NCBI GenBank assembly: GCA_963693365.1
Contig: CAVNZM010000009.1
Location: 8,494,001 to 8,558,000, forward strand
DNA from: Amoebidium appalachense
Taxonomy: Eukaryota > Ichthyosporea
Direction of reading: 5' to 3'
Length of the DNA stretch: 64,000 bases
Part shown: positions 42,001-53,480 of the stretch, piece after piece
Layout of the letters: every line of letters starts with the position of its first letter
How positions within the stretch are numbered: position 1 is the first letter of the stretch
Notes under the pieces: generated by a model
The model's database searches: none
The model's input: only the letters and a program-made list of their open reading frames with translations
What the model was told of the DNA's origin: nothing
Position numbers and translations under genes: made by a program

Positions 42001-42250
42001 CTCTCACGTGTGGTGTGGCAAGTACAATAATGCCGCGGTTTTTCGCGTAACCGGGGTGTGTGGATGTGTCGACCAATGTAGAGTTGAATTTGTTGTGGTT
42101 TTTAAACTGTGTTTCGCAAATCACTGTAAACGTGTGGTTGTTTGTCTGTTGTTGTATGTAGCTGATTTTATCGTCGAGTGTCCCGGGGGGGAGGCCCTTT
42201 TGGGGGCCCAGTGTCCGAGCATTCCAGAAGAAGAAGGATAAATTAGGCAT
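39056..42250 (-). CDS. LINE A ORF2: endonuclease-reverse transcriptase
   Basis: This 1064-residue protein would nick target DNA and prime reverse transcription. The N-terminal APE-type endonuclease shows ICETQ (Glu 46), ILGDFN (134-137) and SSDHSP (207-209). The RT has FRPITLTQV, QSAFRKNNS, IDWKTAYDSV, RGLLQGSLLSPFLFNLFIDD and the catalytic YADD near residue 636. The C-terminal 300 residues hold scattered Cys and His (CTRAIQW...FACP...SCIAKC) that may bind zinc or nucleic acid. There is no internal stop. The 1064-residue length fits an APE-type LINE ORF2. The ATG overlaps the ORF1 stop. It could be active. Confidence 0.95.
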   Translation of the reverse strand: MPNLSFFFWNARTLGPQKGLPPGTLDDKISYIQQQTNNHTFTVICETQFKNHNKFNSTLVDTSTHPGYAKNRGIIVLATPHVRVKCKPVAKTEFSVSIEFLSNVFTFVYYPPSMSVVELTHELSQLPMSTVILGDFNTRLHHTDTLQVSVGYPSKPPERAIPLARYVQSHTLRFPQISHAHNTDWGVAFWPSTMSKLSLPPNLSRSSDHSPILFLPKISLDLLPPPPPTFRLRLSQLKSQWGRVDVCVCYATKHPIYMRLLESAQARPDSHLVLDTCTNFIVDDLIDLGDYAGGGRKEYPDALLLPNTTPARLGEPLSQKESLRRLASMNRFGPPARIIGDTTGDPLIDSDKYFSELFKDRTPAQKPIVWPVDPSIPIESILPFFSPDAIWSVISSYSSSKSCGPDGLPAGFLKILVPSYPQKESDRAIKPDLTIMLSSLFSWCVKCGHVPSSWLDTLVIPIVKKDSEGPISSFRPITLTQVVRRFFEACLLRLFAHHPRFQSILHIHPCQSAFRKNNSCYVQIMALHDSMQVGAQYVGFIDWKTAYDSVSPDLLWEKLAARGVPHCIGVLLEALLSQTYGRAVVNGHLSYGFARTRGLLQGSLLSPFLFNLFIDDLAVKIYAENDDPINNFPPALLYADDLSLLARTPRRLQRLFDVVSEWCKANLMILNIDKCGVLVPDIANNLHTFTLSSKPVPIVPEYKYLGVPVDSVGVMFPHMVEKRVELARKRLAFFSANIFKDTPLHPSIRLTFIRTFVFPACEYGLPLLAAWIKKERTRALKPLANFLEAEVASFLSNNCCKPGPVTLSIYGLVPIAARVSYLALKFNKHISRLKKYLPSHPLFSIRPVPSSPPPSFLPSLSPSPLGTNTNKPRNSVCVTLDCHLLIKHVHNHKIITQYNKWKKIPHDTRPDESIHLEKLSLMSRFIYTDRLNHIAKYGTRKCITPKYILPSCRTGLSLADGIIDQLPRFYCTRAIQWRSNKYKVASFACPNNTHTHQFNRSCIAKCSLIDHIIPQHTHVTFTTDTQKDSLPVNYNILDFILNTRNYDLFIRCIDWLEKHITTKL

Positions 42251-43427
42251 CGGTTTGGTCCGACACCTGTGGGGTTGGTTCCCACTTGTCGCTTACGGGG
42301 TCGTATGCACGACCTTCCGCCAGCGCGAACAGTTCGCAGAAGAGCTCGATTTCCATCTCGCATCGGCGTTTGCGCTCGAGCAGTTTCTCACCAGAAAACA
42401 TTGGTTCCTTCGTGTCCGTGTCTATCACGCTCGTAGCATCGTTTTCCAACTTTGCGAGGAACTCTTTTGCCTTGCTGATGCGTACACGACAACGTGTGGC
42501 GCACGCATTCTTAGCAGACACTTTACGTTCTTTGTCTGCTTTCTGAATGTTTTCCGGCGCGCATGGGTCGTAGCTTGGGAGGTGGGTGAAGAAGCTTCCA
42601 CACCCCTTTGTCGCGTCACGGATGAACGCACGGTTATAGTCGCCCCGTACTGCTACTTCCAGCACATCGTATCCAATGAAGGACAGACAAAGGATGCGAG
42701 AGCACCGGAAGCCGAGAGCCTTGAAGATGGACCACATGGCCCTGTGTGGGCGTCTGCCGTGCTTGACTTTGAAATACACCCTCTCGTATTTGGGTGGGAT
42801 GTTGATGTTACCGTTTGCTTGGGTGTTCCCCTTAGCCGGCGGTTTGGGAGGGGAGTTGCGGCGGTACTCGTTGCCTGCAAGAATGCTGGCATATGTTTCC
42901 TTGGCAATTTGGCGGAGCTCGGGTGTTTTACGAGAGTTCGCATATTCTAGGAACTCTGCCGGGAGCTGTGCTTCCGGTCCTGTGTTGTTTTGTGTTGGGG
43001 TGGAAATGTCTCCGTCGCGAGATGTTTGCTCATGAGTTTTGGGGTTTTGCGATCCACTAATGTTTAGCTGGGCTGTGAGTGAATCAATGGTGAGCTTGAG
43101 TTGGGTATTTTCTGTTTGGAGTTTTTCTATCATGTTCTTGAGTGGTAACAGCTCATTTAGCTGTTTCTTAACGAGGGCAAGTTCTGCCAGTACTGTATCA
43201 ACCGAAAGTTTCGGCATGGTTGTTATTGTGTTTCTACGGAGTGGTGTGGTGTTATTCTGAATGGGTAGTGTATTGTAAATAGGTGTTGCGCTTAGTCTAA
43301 GGCGATGTTTTTCTGGTTGTGCATCTGTGGTAGGTGTATCTGCTGGACGTTTTAATGGTCGCACATGTGTGATGGGTGTAGATGGAACTTTGAAAGAGGT
43401 TCTGAAACGATTATAGGCATGTGCCAT
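42243..43427 (-). CDS. LINE A ORF1: nucleic-acid-binding protein
   Basis: A 394-residue protein expected to coat the LINE RNA. A basic N terminus (about 1-65) is followed by a leucine-rich coiled coil (about 74-122: VLAELALVKKQL, LKNMIEKLQ, LKLTIDSLTAQL), a Gln/Asn/Thr-rich linker and a globular C-terminal half (VYFKVKHGRRPHRAMWSIF, LEVAVRGDYNRAF) with several Cys and Lys/Arg clusters. The coiled coil plus basic C-terminal domain is the usual ORF1 layout; the fold of the C-terminal domain is not identified. The stop TAA overlaps the ORF2 start in ATGCCTAA, suggesting reinitiation. Confidence 0.88.
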   Translation of the reverse strand: MAHAYNRFRTSFKVPSTPITHVRPLKRPADTPTTDAQPEKHRLRLSATPIYNTLPIQNNTTPLRRNTITTMPKLSVDTVLAELALVKKQLNELLPLKNMIEKLQTENTQLKLTIDSLTAQLNISGSQNPKTHEQTSRDGDISTPTQNNTGPEAQLPAEFLEYANSRKTPELRQIAKETYASILAGNEYRRNSPPKPPAKGNTQANGNINIPPKYERVYFKVKHGRRPHRAMWSIFKALGFRCSRILCLSFIGYDVLEVAVRGDYNRAFIRDATKGCGSFFTHLPSYDPCAPENIQKADKERKVSAKNACATRCRVRISKAKEFLAKLENDATSVIDTDTKEPMFSGEKLLERKRRCEMEIELFCELFALAEGRAYDPVSDKWEPTPQVSDQTDA

Positions 43428-43529
43428 GACATGGATGGGGGTGTTCCCCGGCCCTTAGGGCCACGGATGGCCCGGTTTAGGGGTGGATGCGCGAAGGATA
43501 CTATTTATTAGCAGATAATAAAAAGCGAC

Positions 43530-43680
43530 ATTTGAATCGATGTGTGCGACTGAATCGATGTGTGCGACTGAATCGATGTGTGCGACTGAATCGATGTGTT
43601 GCGACTGAATCGATGTGTGCGACTGAATCGATGTGTGCGACTGAATCGATGTGTGCGACTGAATCGATGTGTGCGACTGG
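43530..43680 (-). repeat. 18-bp tandem repeat in the LINE 5' region, 8 copies
   Basis: Units of GAATCGATGTGTGCGACT (+ strand), the fourth with one extra T, lie about 100 bases upstream of ORF1. Tandem 5' monomers act as promoters in some mammalian LINEs; the same role here is inferred. Confidence 0.9.
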
Positions 43681-44230
43681 ATATCATTTCGAGGTCATTA
43701 TAGGAGGATTCGTATATGGTAATACATCTATAAGATACTCTTACAGATGTCCTTTTCATATACAACGGATAGGTATAGGATGCCGAAAACATTATCTAAA
43801 GATCATACGTTAAATGTCATAACGATATAAGCCTCATAACATAAAGATAACTAGGATGGGTCAAAAGAAATTTCGTAATAATATCGTTTTGATAGTTTTA
43901 GGAGCCTTTAAAGATATGAGAAGTTCTGGCTGTATGTCCTCTACACGACATCTTTCTAGTATCTGTTACATATCTTTAAAACATATAGTAGTTTATCAGC
44001 TAACCATTCCTTATGATATTAGTAGCATATCGTTAAGATAACTCTGTCACATCTTTTTGACATACAGCACATATATCAAAACGATAAATTTAAGGTATAA
44101 TTAAGATTTATTAAGAATGATTTTCGCAATATAGTTATATTATCCTTTTCATATCATTATGTTATGTCTTGATATATATGATTGAGCCATTTTCAAAGTT
44201 GATATCATCCAGACGTCGTTTCCGATCACT
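43681..44230. other. AT-rich TE2 DNA right of LINE A, no gene
   Basis: Same composition as the left subterminal region, with GATATC at 43681 and 44191. It probably was continuous with 38250-38675 before LINE A inserted. Confidence 0.6.
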
Positions 44231-44456
44231 GTTTGATCTCGTTTTGCCCCCCCCCCCCCCCCCCGCCCCTCACCCCTTTCGAACCTGCCTGTCACGTGGT
44301 CATATGTCGTCGAGCCGCTGATTACAGATCCATTTTCTGCAGACACGTCCCACTGGAACGTGTCAACTATAACTCATCTATTATCTTTTACGTAGGGTTA
44401 TGTCCCACTGGGGCGTGTCTGTCACTTCAAATATTTTCTAAGACAAATATTTTTAA

Positions 44457-44491
44457 AGACATGTCCTCGGGACATGTCTTGGGACATGTCT
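44457..44491. repeat. three ACATGT palindromic decamers
   Basis: AGACATGTCC, GGACATGTCT and GGACATGTCT lie with spacers of 3 and 2 bases. Each fits RRRCWWGYYY. Confidence 0.6.
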
Positions 44492-45275
44492 TCACACAAT
44501 TTATTCGAACTACGAAAACACACAAAATAAATACACAGACACACACAAAATAATAATAATAATAATAAAAATAATAAAAAGCTCTGTTACTTTTTCTCTT
44601 CGCACACACACACACAAAAAAAAAGAAAAAAAGAAAAAAAAAGAAAAGTCACTCTTTTGTGTGTGTGTGGGGGGGGGGGGGGGGGGGGGAAGGAGTATAA
44701 AAGAGCAGCAACGAACATAAACAAAACTCAAAACAAGCAAACTATTATGCGGGTTTCTAAGAAGCTCCCAACATCATTAAACTAAACACATGCTAATCCC
44801 TTGACAGAAGAGTAACAAGGTGTGTGTGTATGGGTATGAGGCCCAAAAAAAAAAAAAGGACGCCCAACATGACAATATAAGGGGGGCACTCTTACACCAA
44901 ACCATACCATACCAAATGCCGGCAGAGTAATTAACAGGACAAAGAGCCGGTACCCACCTATGGGTGCTAAACATGCACATGATCATTCATGTGCTATAAG
45001 AGCAACACAGAAACGAACACGGAAACAACAGCAGCCATAGGACAAAGAACCAGACCCACAGGGTCTTGCCTCCATACTTTATTTACCTTAACAGGACAAA
45101 GAGCCGGTACCCACCTATGAAACGAAAAACGGAAACAACAGCAGCCATAGGACAAAGAGCCAGTACCCACCTCTAGATGATAACGTAGCCTTATAGCTGC
45201 TGATGACTTTATGGGCCCACCTTTCCAAAACCTTTTAAGGTTCGGGCTAATATTTCTCTTCTCCTTCTGGGGAAA

Positions 45276-45308
<33 letters not shown>

Positions 45309-45704
45309 CTGACTGAGAGTGGCAAAAAAAGAGTCGACAGAACCAACCTTAAACATAGTAAGGACGGAAACCCGGACCAGAACTTATGAAGTCTAGAGAA
45401 GCAGAAAATAGCTTGAACGATCGGTGGAGGGGATGATAGCTATAGTGCTAACAGCAAAAGTAGTGCCCACAGTCGCTGGTTCATGAACGTGAAAGGCAAC
45501 GTGCATCTGCAGCCAGCAGACACACGCACACGCACGCACGCACACACACATACACACACACACACACAGACACAGACACAGACCAGACAGACAAACGCCA
45601 TATGCACAAAAGCAGGCAACACAAAACTAACCTTCAAGAAGAAGCTGCAGCATGCAGCATGGTCCAAAACAATCAGCACGGTGGCTGCGCGATCTGCGGA
45701 GGGG

Positions 45705-45815
45705 ATCTGTGACCAGGCGCTGCGGGAAGGGAACTGCGACCAGGCGACCTGCGGGAAGGGACCTGCGACCAGGCGACCTGCGGGAAAGGACCTGCGGACC
45801 TGCGGGAAGGGGGGA
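45705..45815 (+). repeat. minisatellite, unit about 29 bp
   Basis: About 3.5 copies of a unit with GACCAGGCGACCTGCGGGAA, the first and last diverged. Confidence 0.75.
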
Positions 45816-46166
45816 AGAGAAATGGAGAAAACAACGTGCGTACAGGCTTAAATGGAGAAAAAAATTGCAAACCGGATTGGGATTTAGCCAATCACTATTC
45901 GCCGCGCCTGATTAGGAAAAAGATAAAAATAGATTTCGGCTCGCGCGCGCGCGTGCATCAGCTTGGTGCCCTTAGCGCTACCCTTAGTGCCCTTAGTCAC
46001 AACTATCAGACTATAGTTACGTGTCCTCCACTTCTTTGTTCTTGACCATTTTTTCGGCATGAAAGGGTTTCTGTTACTTCTTGCTGTCCTTCTTAGCGTG
46101 CTTGCTTGTCTTTTTTTCAACATGGGTGTCACTGGCGCTTTCGACTTCTTTGAAATCACACACACA

Positions 46167-46199
<33 letters not shown>

Positions 46200-46879
46200 G
46201 CACACACACTCACACATGCACACTGCACACACACACACACACACACACACAGGCGCGCACACACAGGCACGCACACACACACAGGCGCACACCTACACAA
46301 CACACACAGCACATGCACACACAAGCGCACACACGCACACACCCTGTTATCCCTGATCATGATGCCCCCTCCCCCCTCCCTCTTCCCCCCCGCGCACCCC
46401 CCCCCCCCCCCCCCCCCCCCCCCACCCACCCCACCCACCCACCTACAAAGACGAAAACATTGTACATGTATTGCATACACAAATATACTCGCACATATAC
46501 ATACACACATTCACTTTAATCTTTCAGGCTACATGTGCAATATACATTAATTATGCACAGTCGATAGAATTCGTTGTGAACCCCCCCCCCCCCCCCCCCC
46601 CCCTCCTCGTTCCCCCCATATGCAATGGGGATAATATTGTTTCCCGCTATTAATTAAAAAATCACCGTTCTAACTTCCTAAGACCGAACCACTTGTAACA
46701 CCGATAGTTTCGGTTGTGTGGAACCCCCCCCCCCCCCCCCCCCTCCCCCCCCCCCCCCCCCCCCCCAACCCACCCACCACCTTACCAATATTGAGGTGTA
46801 CACTGCCCCCACATCCCCAACTGTGTGCTGAATATCCCGTGCTAGGAAACCAATAACGTGAAAGTAACACATGCCGCAT

Positions 46880-49800
46880 GTGGGTAGTTATTGAAAAAAC
46901 CAATAATGTCTAGGTAACATACCGTATGATGTACATATACTATGCTACAAAGGGGGTTCTATACGAGCTACAACGTTGTGTTTTTTTCGTGTGACCCTCG
47001 TACTCCAGGGGCACATTCACCATCTCCCCCCATAAACTTTGTGGTAAAGTTCTCGTGCTAGAAGCTGTTCTGTGGGTAGTTATTGAAAAAACGAATAATG
47101 TCTAGGTAACACATGTACATATGCTATGCTACAAGGGGGGTTCTATTCGAGCTACAATGTTGTGTTTTTTTCGTGTGACCCTCGTACTCCAGGGGCACAT
47201 TCACCATCCACCCCATAAACGTTGTGGTAAATCTCTCGTCCTAGAGGCTGTTCTGTGGGTAGCTATTGAAAAACCAATAATGTCTAGGTAACATACTATG
47301 TACATATACTATGTTACAAGGGGGGTTCTATACGAGCTACAACGTTGTGTTTTTTTCGTGTGACCCTCGTACTCCAGGGGCACATTCACCATCCCCCCCA
47401 TACACTTTGTGGTAAAGCTCTCGTGCTAGAAGCTGTTCTGTGGGTAGTTATTGAAAAAACCAATAATGTCTAGGTAACATACTATGTACATATACTATGC
47501 TACAAGGGGGGTTCTATACGAGCTACAACGTTGTGTTTTTTTCGTGTGACCCTCGTACTCCAGGGGCACATTCACCATCCCCCCCATAAACGTTGTGGTA
47601 AAGCTCTCGTGCTAGAAGCTGTTCTGTGGGTAGTTATTGAAAAAACCAATAATGTCTGGTAACACAATGTCATGTACATATGCTATGCTACAAGGGGGGT
47701 TCTATACGAGCTACAACGTTGTGTTTTTTTCGTGTGACCCTTGTACTCCAGGGGCACATTCACCATCCCCCCCATACACTTTGTGGTAAATGTCTCGTGC
47801 TAGAAGCTGTTCTGTGGGTAGTTATTGAAACAACCAATAATGTCTAGGTAACACATGGACATATACTATGCTACAAGGGGGGTCTATTCGAGCTACAACA
47901 TTGTGTTTTTTTCGTGTGACCCTCGTACTCCAGGGGCACATTCACCATCCCCCCCATAAACTTTGTGGTAAATGTCTCGTGCTAGAAGCTGTTCTGTGGG
48001 TAGTTATTGAAAAAACCAATAATGTCTAGGTAACATACTATGTACATATACTATGCTACAAAAGGGGTTCTATACGAGCTACAACGTTGTGTTTTTTTCG
48101 TGTGACCCTCGTACTCCAGGGGCACATTCACCATCCCCCCATAAACTGTGTGGTAAAGCTCTCGTGCTAGAAGCTGTTCTGTGGGTAGTTATTGAAAAAA
48201 CGAATAATGTCTAGGTAACACAATGTCATGTACATATGCTATGCTACAAGGGGGTTCTATACGAGCTACAACGTTGTGTTTTTTTCGTGTGACCCTTGTA
48301 CTCCAGGGGCACATTCACCATCCCCCCCATACACTTTGTGGTAAATGTCTCGTGCTAGAAGCTGTTCTGTGGGTAGTTATTGAAACAACCAATAATGTCT
48401 AGGTAACACATGGACATATACTATGCTACAAGGGGGGTCTATTCGAGCTACAACATTGTGTTTTTTTCGTGTGACCCTCGTACTCCAGGGGCACATTCAC
48501 CATCCCCCCCATAAACTTTGTGGTAAATGTCTCGTGCTAGAAGCTGTTCTGTGGGTAGTTATTGAAAAAACCAATAATGTCTAGGTAACATACGATGTAC
48601 ATATACTATGCTACAAGGGGGGTTCTATACGAGCTACAACGTTGTGTTTTTTTCGTGTGACCCTCGTACTCCAGGGGCACATTCACCATCCCCCCCATAA
48701 ACTGTGTGGTAAAGCTCTCGTGCTAGAAGCTGTTCTGTGGGTAGTTATTGAAAAAACGAATAATGTCTAGGTAACACATGTACTTATACTATGCTACAAG
48801 GGGGGTTCTATTCGAGCTACAATGTTGTGTTTTTTTCGTGTGACCCTCGTACTCCAGGGGCACATTCACCATCCACCCCATAAACGTTGTGGTAAATCTC
48901 TCGTCCTAGAGGCTGTTCTGTGGGTAGCTATTGAAAAACCAATAATGTCTAGGTAACATACTATGTACTTATACTATGCTACAAGGGGGGTTCTATACGA
49001 GCTACAACGTTGTGTTTTTTTCGTGTGACCCTCGTACTCCAGGGGCACATTCACCATCCCCCCCATAAACGTTGTGGTAAAGCTCTCGTGCTAGAAGCTG
49101 TTCTGTGGGTAGTTATTGAAAAAACCAATAATGTCTGGTAACACAATGTCATGTACATATGCTATGCTACAAGGGGGGTTCTATACGAGCTACAACGTTG
49201 TGTTTTTTTCGTGTGACCCTTGTACTCCAGGGGCACATTCACCATCCCCCCCATACACTTTGTGGTAAATGTCTCGTGCTAGAAGCTGTTCTGTGGGTAG
49301 TTATTGAAACAACCAATAATGTCTAGGTAACACATGGACATATACTATGCTACAAGGGGGGTCTATTCGAGCTACAACATTGTGTTTTTTTCGTGTGACC
49401 CTCGTACTCCAGGGGCACATTCACCATCCCCCCCATAAACTTTGTGGTAAATGTCTCGTGCTAGAAGCTGTTCTGTGGGTAGTTATTGAAAAAACCAATA
49501 ATGTCTAGGTAACATACTATGTACATATACTATGCTACAAGGGGGGTTCTATACGAGCTACAACGTTGTGTTTTTTTCGTGTGACCCTCGTACTCCAGGG
49601 GCACATTCACCATCCCCCCCATAACCGTTGTGGTAAAGCTCTCGTGCTAGAAGCTGTTCTGTGGGTAGTTATTGAAAAAACGAATAATGTCTAGGTAACA
49701 CATGTACTTATACTATGCTACAAGGGGGGTTCTATTCGAGCTACAATGTTGTGTTTTTTTCGTGTGACCCTCGTACTCCAGGGGCACATTCACCATCCCC

Positions 49801-50095
49801 CCCATAAACTTTGTGGTACATTTCTCGTGCTAGAAGCTGTTCTGTGGGTAGTTATTGAAAAAACCAATAATGTCTAGGTAACATACTATGTACATATACT
49901 ATGCTACAAGGGGGGTTCTATACGAGCTACAACGTTGTGCTTTTTTCGTGTGACCCTCGTACTCCAGGGGCACATTTACCATCCCCCCCATAAACGTTGT
50001 GGTAAATTTCTCGTGCTAGAGGCTGTTCTGTGGGTAGTTATTGAAAAACCAATAATGTCTAGGTAACATATGTACATATACTATGCTACAAGGTG
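46880..50095. repeat. 185-bp satellite array with five-unit higher-order period
   Basis: GTGGGTAGTTATTG (or GTGGGTAGCTATTG) starts a unit at 46880, 47072, 47255, 47440, 47626, 47814, 47996, 48181, 48369, 48551, 48737, 48920, 49105, 49293, 49475, 49661, 49844 and 50030. That is 17 full units averaging 185 bp plus a partial one. Unit lengths repeat as 188-182-186-183-185 (sum 924), once shortened to 188-182-185. Sequence variants (for example AACAACCAATAATG at about 47829, 48384 and 49308) follow the same period. No coding frame is conserved. Confidence 0.95.
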
Positions 50096-50202
50096 CTACA
50101 AGGGAGGAGATATTTTATGAACGGGAGAGTGAGCCGAGAATGTGTAGATAAAGAACAGAGGAATATCGAGGCAACCGTGGTGTACCCTGTCTTTATGTGA
50201 AC

Positions 50203-50238
<36 letters not shown>

Positions 50239-50305
50239 CTCGCGCGTTCGTGTCTACCGATGTACGTGCACACGGGCATGTGTTTGGGTGTGTGTATGTA
50301 CGTGT

Positions 50306-50356
<51 letters not shown>

Positions 50357-50380
50357 AGGTGCGCATGGTAACGTGTGTGT

Positions 50381-50464
<84 letters not shown>

Positions 50465-50497
50465 CAACGTGCCTGTGTGTGTGTGTGTGTGTGTGGC

Positions 50498-50528
<31 letters not shown>

Positions 50529-50550
50529 AGGGCAACGTGTCTGTCTGTGT
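50096..50550. repeat. GT and G simple repeats between satellite and LINE C
   Basis: (GT)n lies at 50203-50235, 50300-50320 and 50376-50463, with a G run at 50321-50355 and later GT blocks separated by GGCAACGTG. Confidence 0.9.
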
Positions 50551-53155
50551 CTTTGCGGTTCCCTCAAATATCCCATGCCCACAACACCGACTGGGGAGTG
50601 GCCTTTGGCCATCAACCATGTCAAAACTCTCTCTCCCTCCTAACCTCTCTAGGTCATCTGACCACTCTCCTATCCTTTTCCTACCTAAGATCTCCCTTGA
50701 TCTGCTCCCCCTCCCCCTCCCACCTTTCGCCTCCGTCTATCCCAGCTAAGTCACAGTGGGGTAGAGTTATTATTTATGCTATGCTACGAAACACCCTATA
50801 TATATGCGCCATTAGAATCTCACAAGCCAGGCCAACACATTGACAGCACTAACTTTATTTTGATGATTTGATAGATCGGTATTATGCTGGCGGTGGTAGG
50901 AAGGAATATCCCGATGCTCTCTTGTTACCAAACACCACTCCCGCTAGACTAGGTGAACCCCTGTCTCAAAAGGAAAGCTTGCGCCGGCTTGCTAGTATGA
51001 ATCGATTTGGACCCCCTGCTCGTATTATTGGTGATACCACTGGAGACCCCCTCATAGACTCTGATAAGTATTTCTCGGAACTGTTTAAAGATAGGACCCC
51101 CGCTCAGAAACCTATTGTGTGGCCTGTAGACCCATCTATCCCCATAGAATCGATCCTCCCCTTTTTCAGTCCCGATGCCATATGGTCTGTGATTCTAGTT
51201 ATAGCTCTAGTAAGTTTGGACTGATGGACTCCCTGCTGGGTATCTTAAAATCCTTGTTCCCTCCTACCCACAAAAGGAAAGTGATGTCTATAAACCTGAT
51301 CTACTATCATTTAAGCTCTTTTTTGTGTGTTAAATGTGGACATGTCCCGTCATCTTGTTAGATACCTTAGTGATCCCCATAGTTAGGGACTGAGGGCCCC
51401 ATATCATCCTTTCGCCCCATTACACTAACCCAGGTTGTTCGTATTCTGAACTTGCTACTTAGGTTATTTGCACATCACCCTAGGTTTCAATCTATTCTTC
51501 ACATACCCCATGCCAATCCGCTTTTCGTAAAAACAATTCATGTTATGTTCAAATAATGGCACTGCACGATTCTATGCAAGTTGGTGCACAATATGTTGGC
51601 TTTATTGATTGGAAAACTGCTTACGATTCTGTCTCCCCTGGTCTCCTATGGGAAAAGCTTGCTGCACGGGGTGTACCACACTGCATTGGTGTTCTGTTAG
51701 AAGCACTCTTGTCTCAAACCTATGGTAGAGCTGTGGTTAATGGGCATCTTTCATATGGTTTTGCTCGTACTAGAGGTCTCTTGCAGGGTTCATTGCTAGC
51801 CCCTTTTTGTTTAACCTATTTATAGATGATTTGGCTGTCAAGATTTACGCCGCGATGACCCTATTAATAACTTTCCGCCTGCACTTCTCTATGCTGATGA
51901 TCTGTCCCTCCTTGCCCGTACCCCTAGACGCCTGCAAAGATTGTTCGATGTAGTGTCAGAGTGGTGCAAGGCAAACCTTATGATCCTTAACATAGACAAA
52001 TTGTTTCTTTACCTGATATAGCTAACAATTTCACACATTTACATTATCATCTAAACCTGTACCTATAGTTCCAGAATACAAATATCTTGTGTTCCGGTTG
52101 ATTCTGTTGGTGTTATGTTTCCCCATATGGTCGAAAAGAGGGTAAGTTGCGCTTTCTTCTCGGCTAATATTTTTAAAGACACACCCCTCCATCCTTCTAT
52201 TAGACTTACATTTATTCGCACTTTTGTCTTCCCGGCATGTGAATATGGTTTACCCCTTCTCGCCGCTTGGATCAAGAAAGAGAGAACTAGAGCGCTTAAA
52301 CCCTTGGCAAATTTCCTTGAAGCAGAAGTTGCCTCCTTTCTATCTAACAACTGTTGTAAACCTGGGCCTGTAACGCTCTCGATATATGGTCTGGTCCCAA
52401 TAGCTGCTAGAGTATCCTATCTCGCGCTGAAATTCAATAAGCACATAAGCCGCTTAAAGAAGTATTTGCCCTCCCACCCTCTCTTCTCTATCCGACCTGT
52501 CCCCTCCTCACCTCTCCCCTCTTTCCTCCCCTCTCTCTCCCCTTCTCCCCTGGGCACAAATACAAATAAACCCCGCAATAGTTGTGTGACTTTGGACTGC
52601 CACTTACTTATTAAACATGTACACAATCACAAGATAATCACGCAATATAACAAATGGAAAAAGATACCACACGACACTAGACCCGATGAAAGCATACACC
52701 TTGAAAAACTAAGCCTTATTCTCGTTTTTATATACTGACCGCCTCAACCATATTGCCAAATATGGCACTGAATGTATAACACCTAAATACATATTACCTT
52801 CCTGTAGAACTGTCTTTCTCTAGCTGATGGTATTATTGATCAATTACCACGCTTTTACTGTACACGTATACAGTGGAGATCTAATAAGTATAAGGTGGCA
52901 TCATGCATGCCCAAACAACACACACACACACCAGTTTAACCGGTCATGTATCGAAATGTAGTTTGATAGACCACATAATCCGCAACACACACACGTCACA
53001 TTCACAACAGACACCCAGAAAGATAGCCTACCTGTAAATTACAACATCCTTGATTTTATACTAAACACGCGTAACTACGACCTGTTTATTAGATGTATTG
53101 ATTGGCTTGAGAAACACATCACTACAAAATTATAGCGCACGCGCACACACACACA

Positions 53156-53212
<57 letters not shown>

Positions 53213-53244
53213 CCAGCTGATACCGAGTGTCCCGAGGGGAGCCC

Positions 53245-53280
<36 letters not shown>

Positions 53281-53480
53281 GGGGAACCCCAACTAATTGA
53301 TTTCTCCTTGTAGTCTTTATGGTGTCTCGTAGAGAAAGTAAACCCTGATATATAGTCACCACCCGACATCTATGTACGTGATCATGATATACCGCTGAGG
53401 GGATATTCCGAGCAAAAACCCCCCCCCCATACCTGAGACTGGTTCTCTTTGCCTCGAGTAAACAGCGTAAACCCCGTGTG
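50551..53480 (+). pseudogene. decayed 5'-truncated LINE (LINE C), same family as LINE A
   Basis: Homology begins in the endonuclease (LRFPQISHAHNTDWG) and runs to the ORF2 stop at 53132, then through the 3' UTR with (CA)n, an A tract (53249-53279) and the conserved 200-base tail to about 53480. Many one- and two-base deletions and stops break the frame (for example near 51190, 51240, 51800 and 52010). RT motifs IDWKTAYDSV, RGLLQGSLL and YADDL remain legible. It lies inverted relative to LINE A. Confidence 0.92.

Larger units (their letters stand above)
38676..43680 (-). mobile_element. full-length non-LTR retrotransposon (LINE A)
   Basis: On the - strand the order is 18-bp 5' repeats, ORF1, ORF2 overlapping by eight bases, then a 3' UTR with (AC)n, an A-rich tract (T on +, 38870-38948) and a further 200-base conserved tail. 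The tail is shared with the decayed copy at 53220-53480, so it belongs to the element. GATATC-rich DNA on both sides shows it inserted into TE2. No target duplication was found by eye. Confidence 0.88.
44231..46879. other. TE2 interior: simple repeats and short duplications, no supported gene
   Basis: C tract at 44247-44264, G runs at 44670-44690 and 45278-45308, CA blocks at 45530-45570 and 46156-46340, and C tracts at 46397-46423, 46580-46603 and 46724-46766. A short repeat GACAAAGAGCCGGTACCCACC recurs at 44939, 45097 and (varied) 45152. A possible - strand exon rich in Lys/Arg lies at 45990-46158 next to a CA run. None is certain. Confidence 0.5.

Noticed and set aside
46880-50095. CRISPR-like array
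   Set aside because: Units are 185 bp and similar along their whole length with no unique spacers; this is a satellite in a eukaryotic genome.
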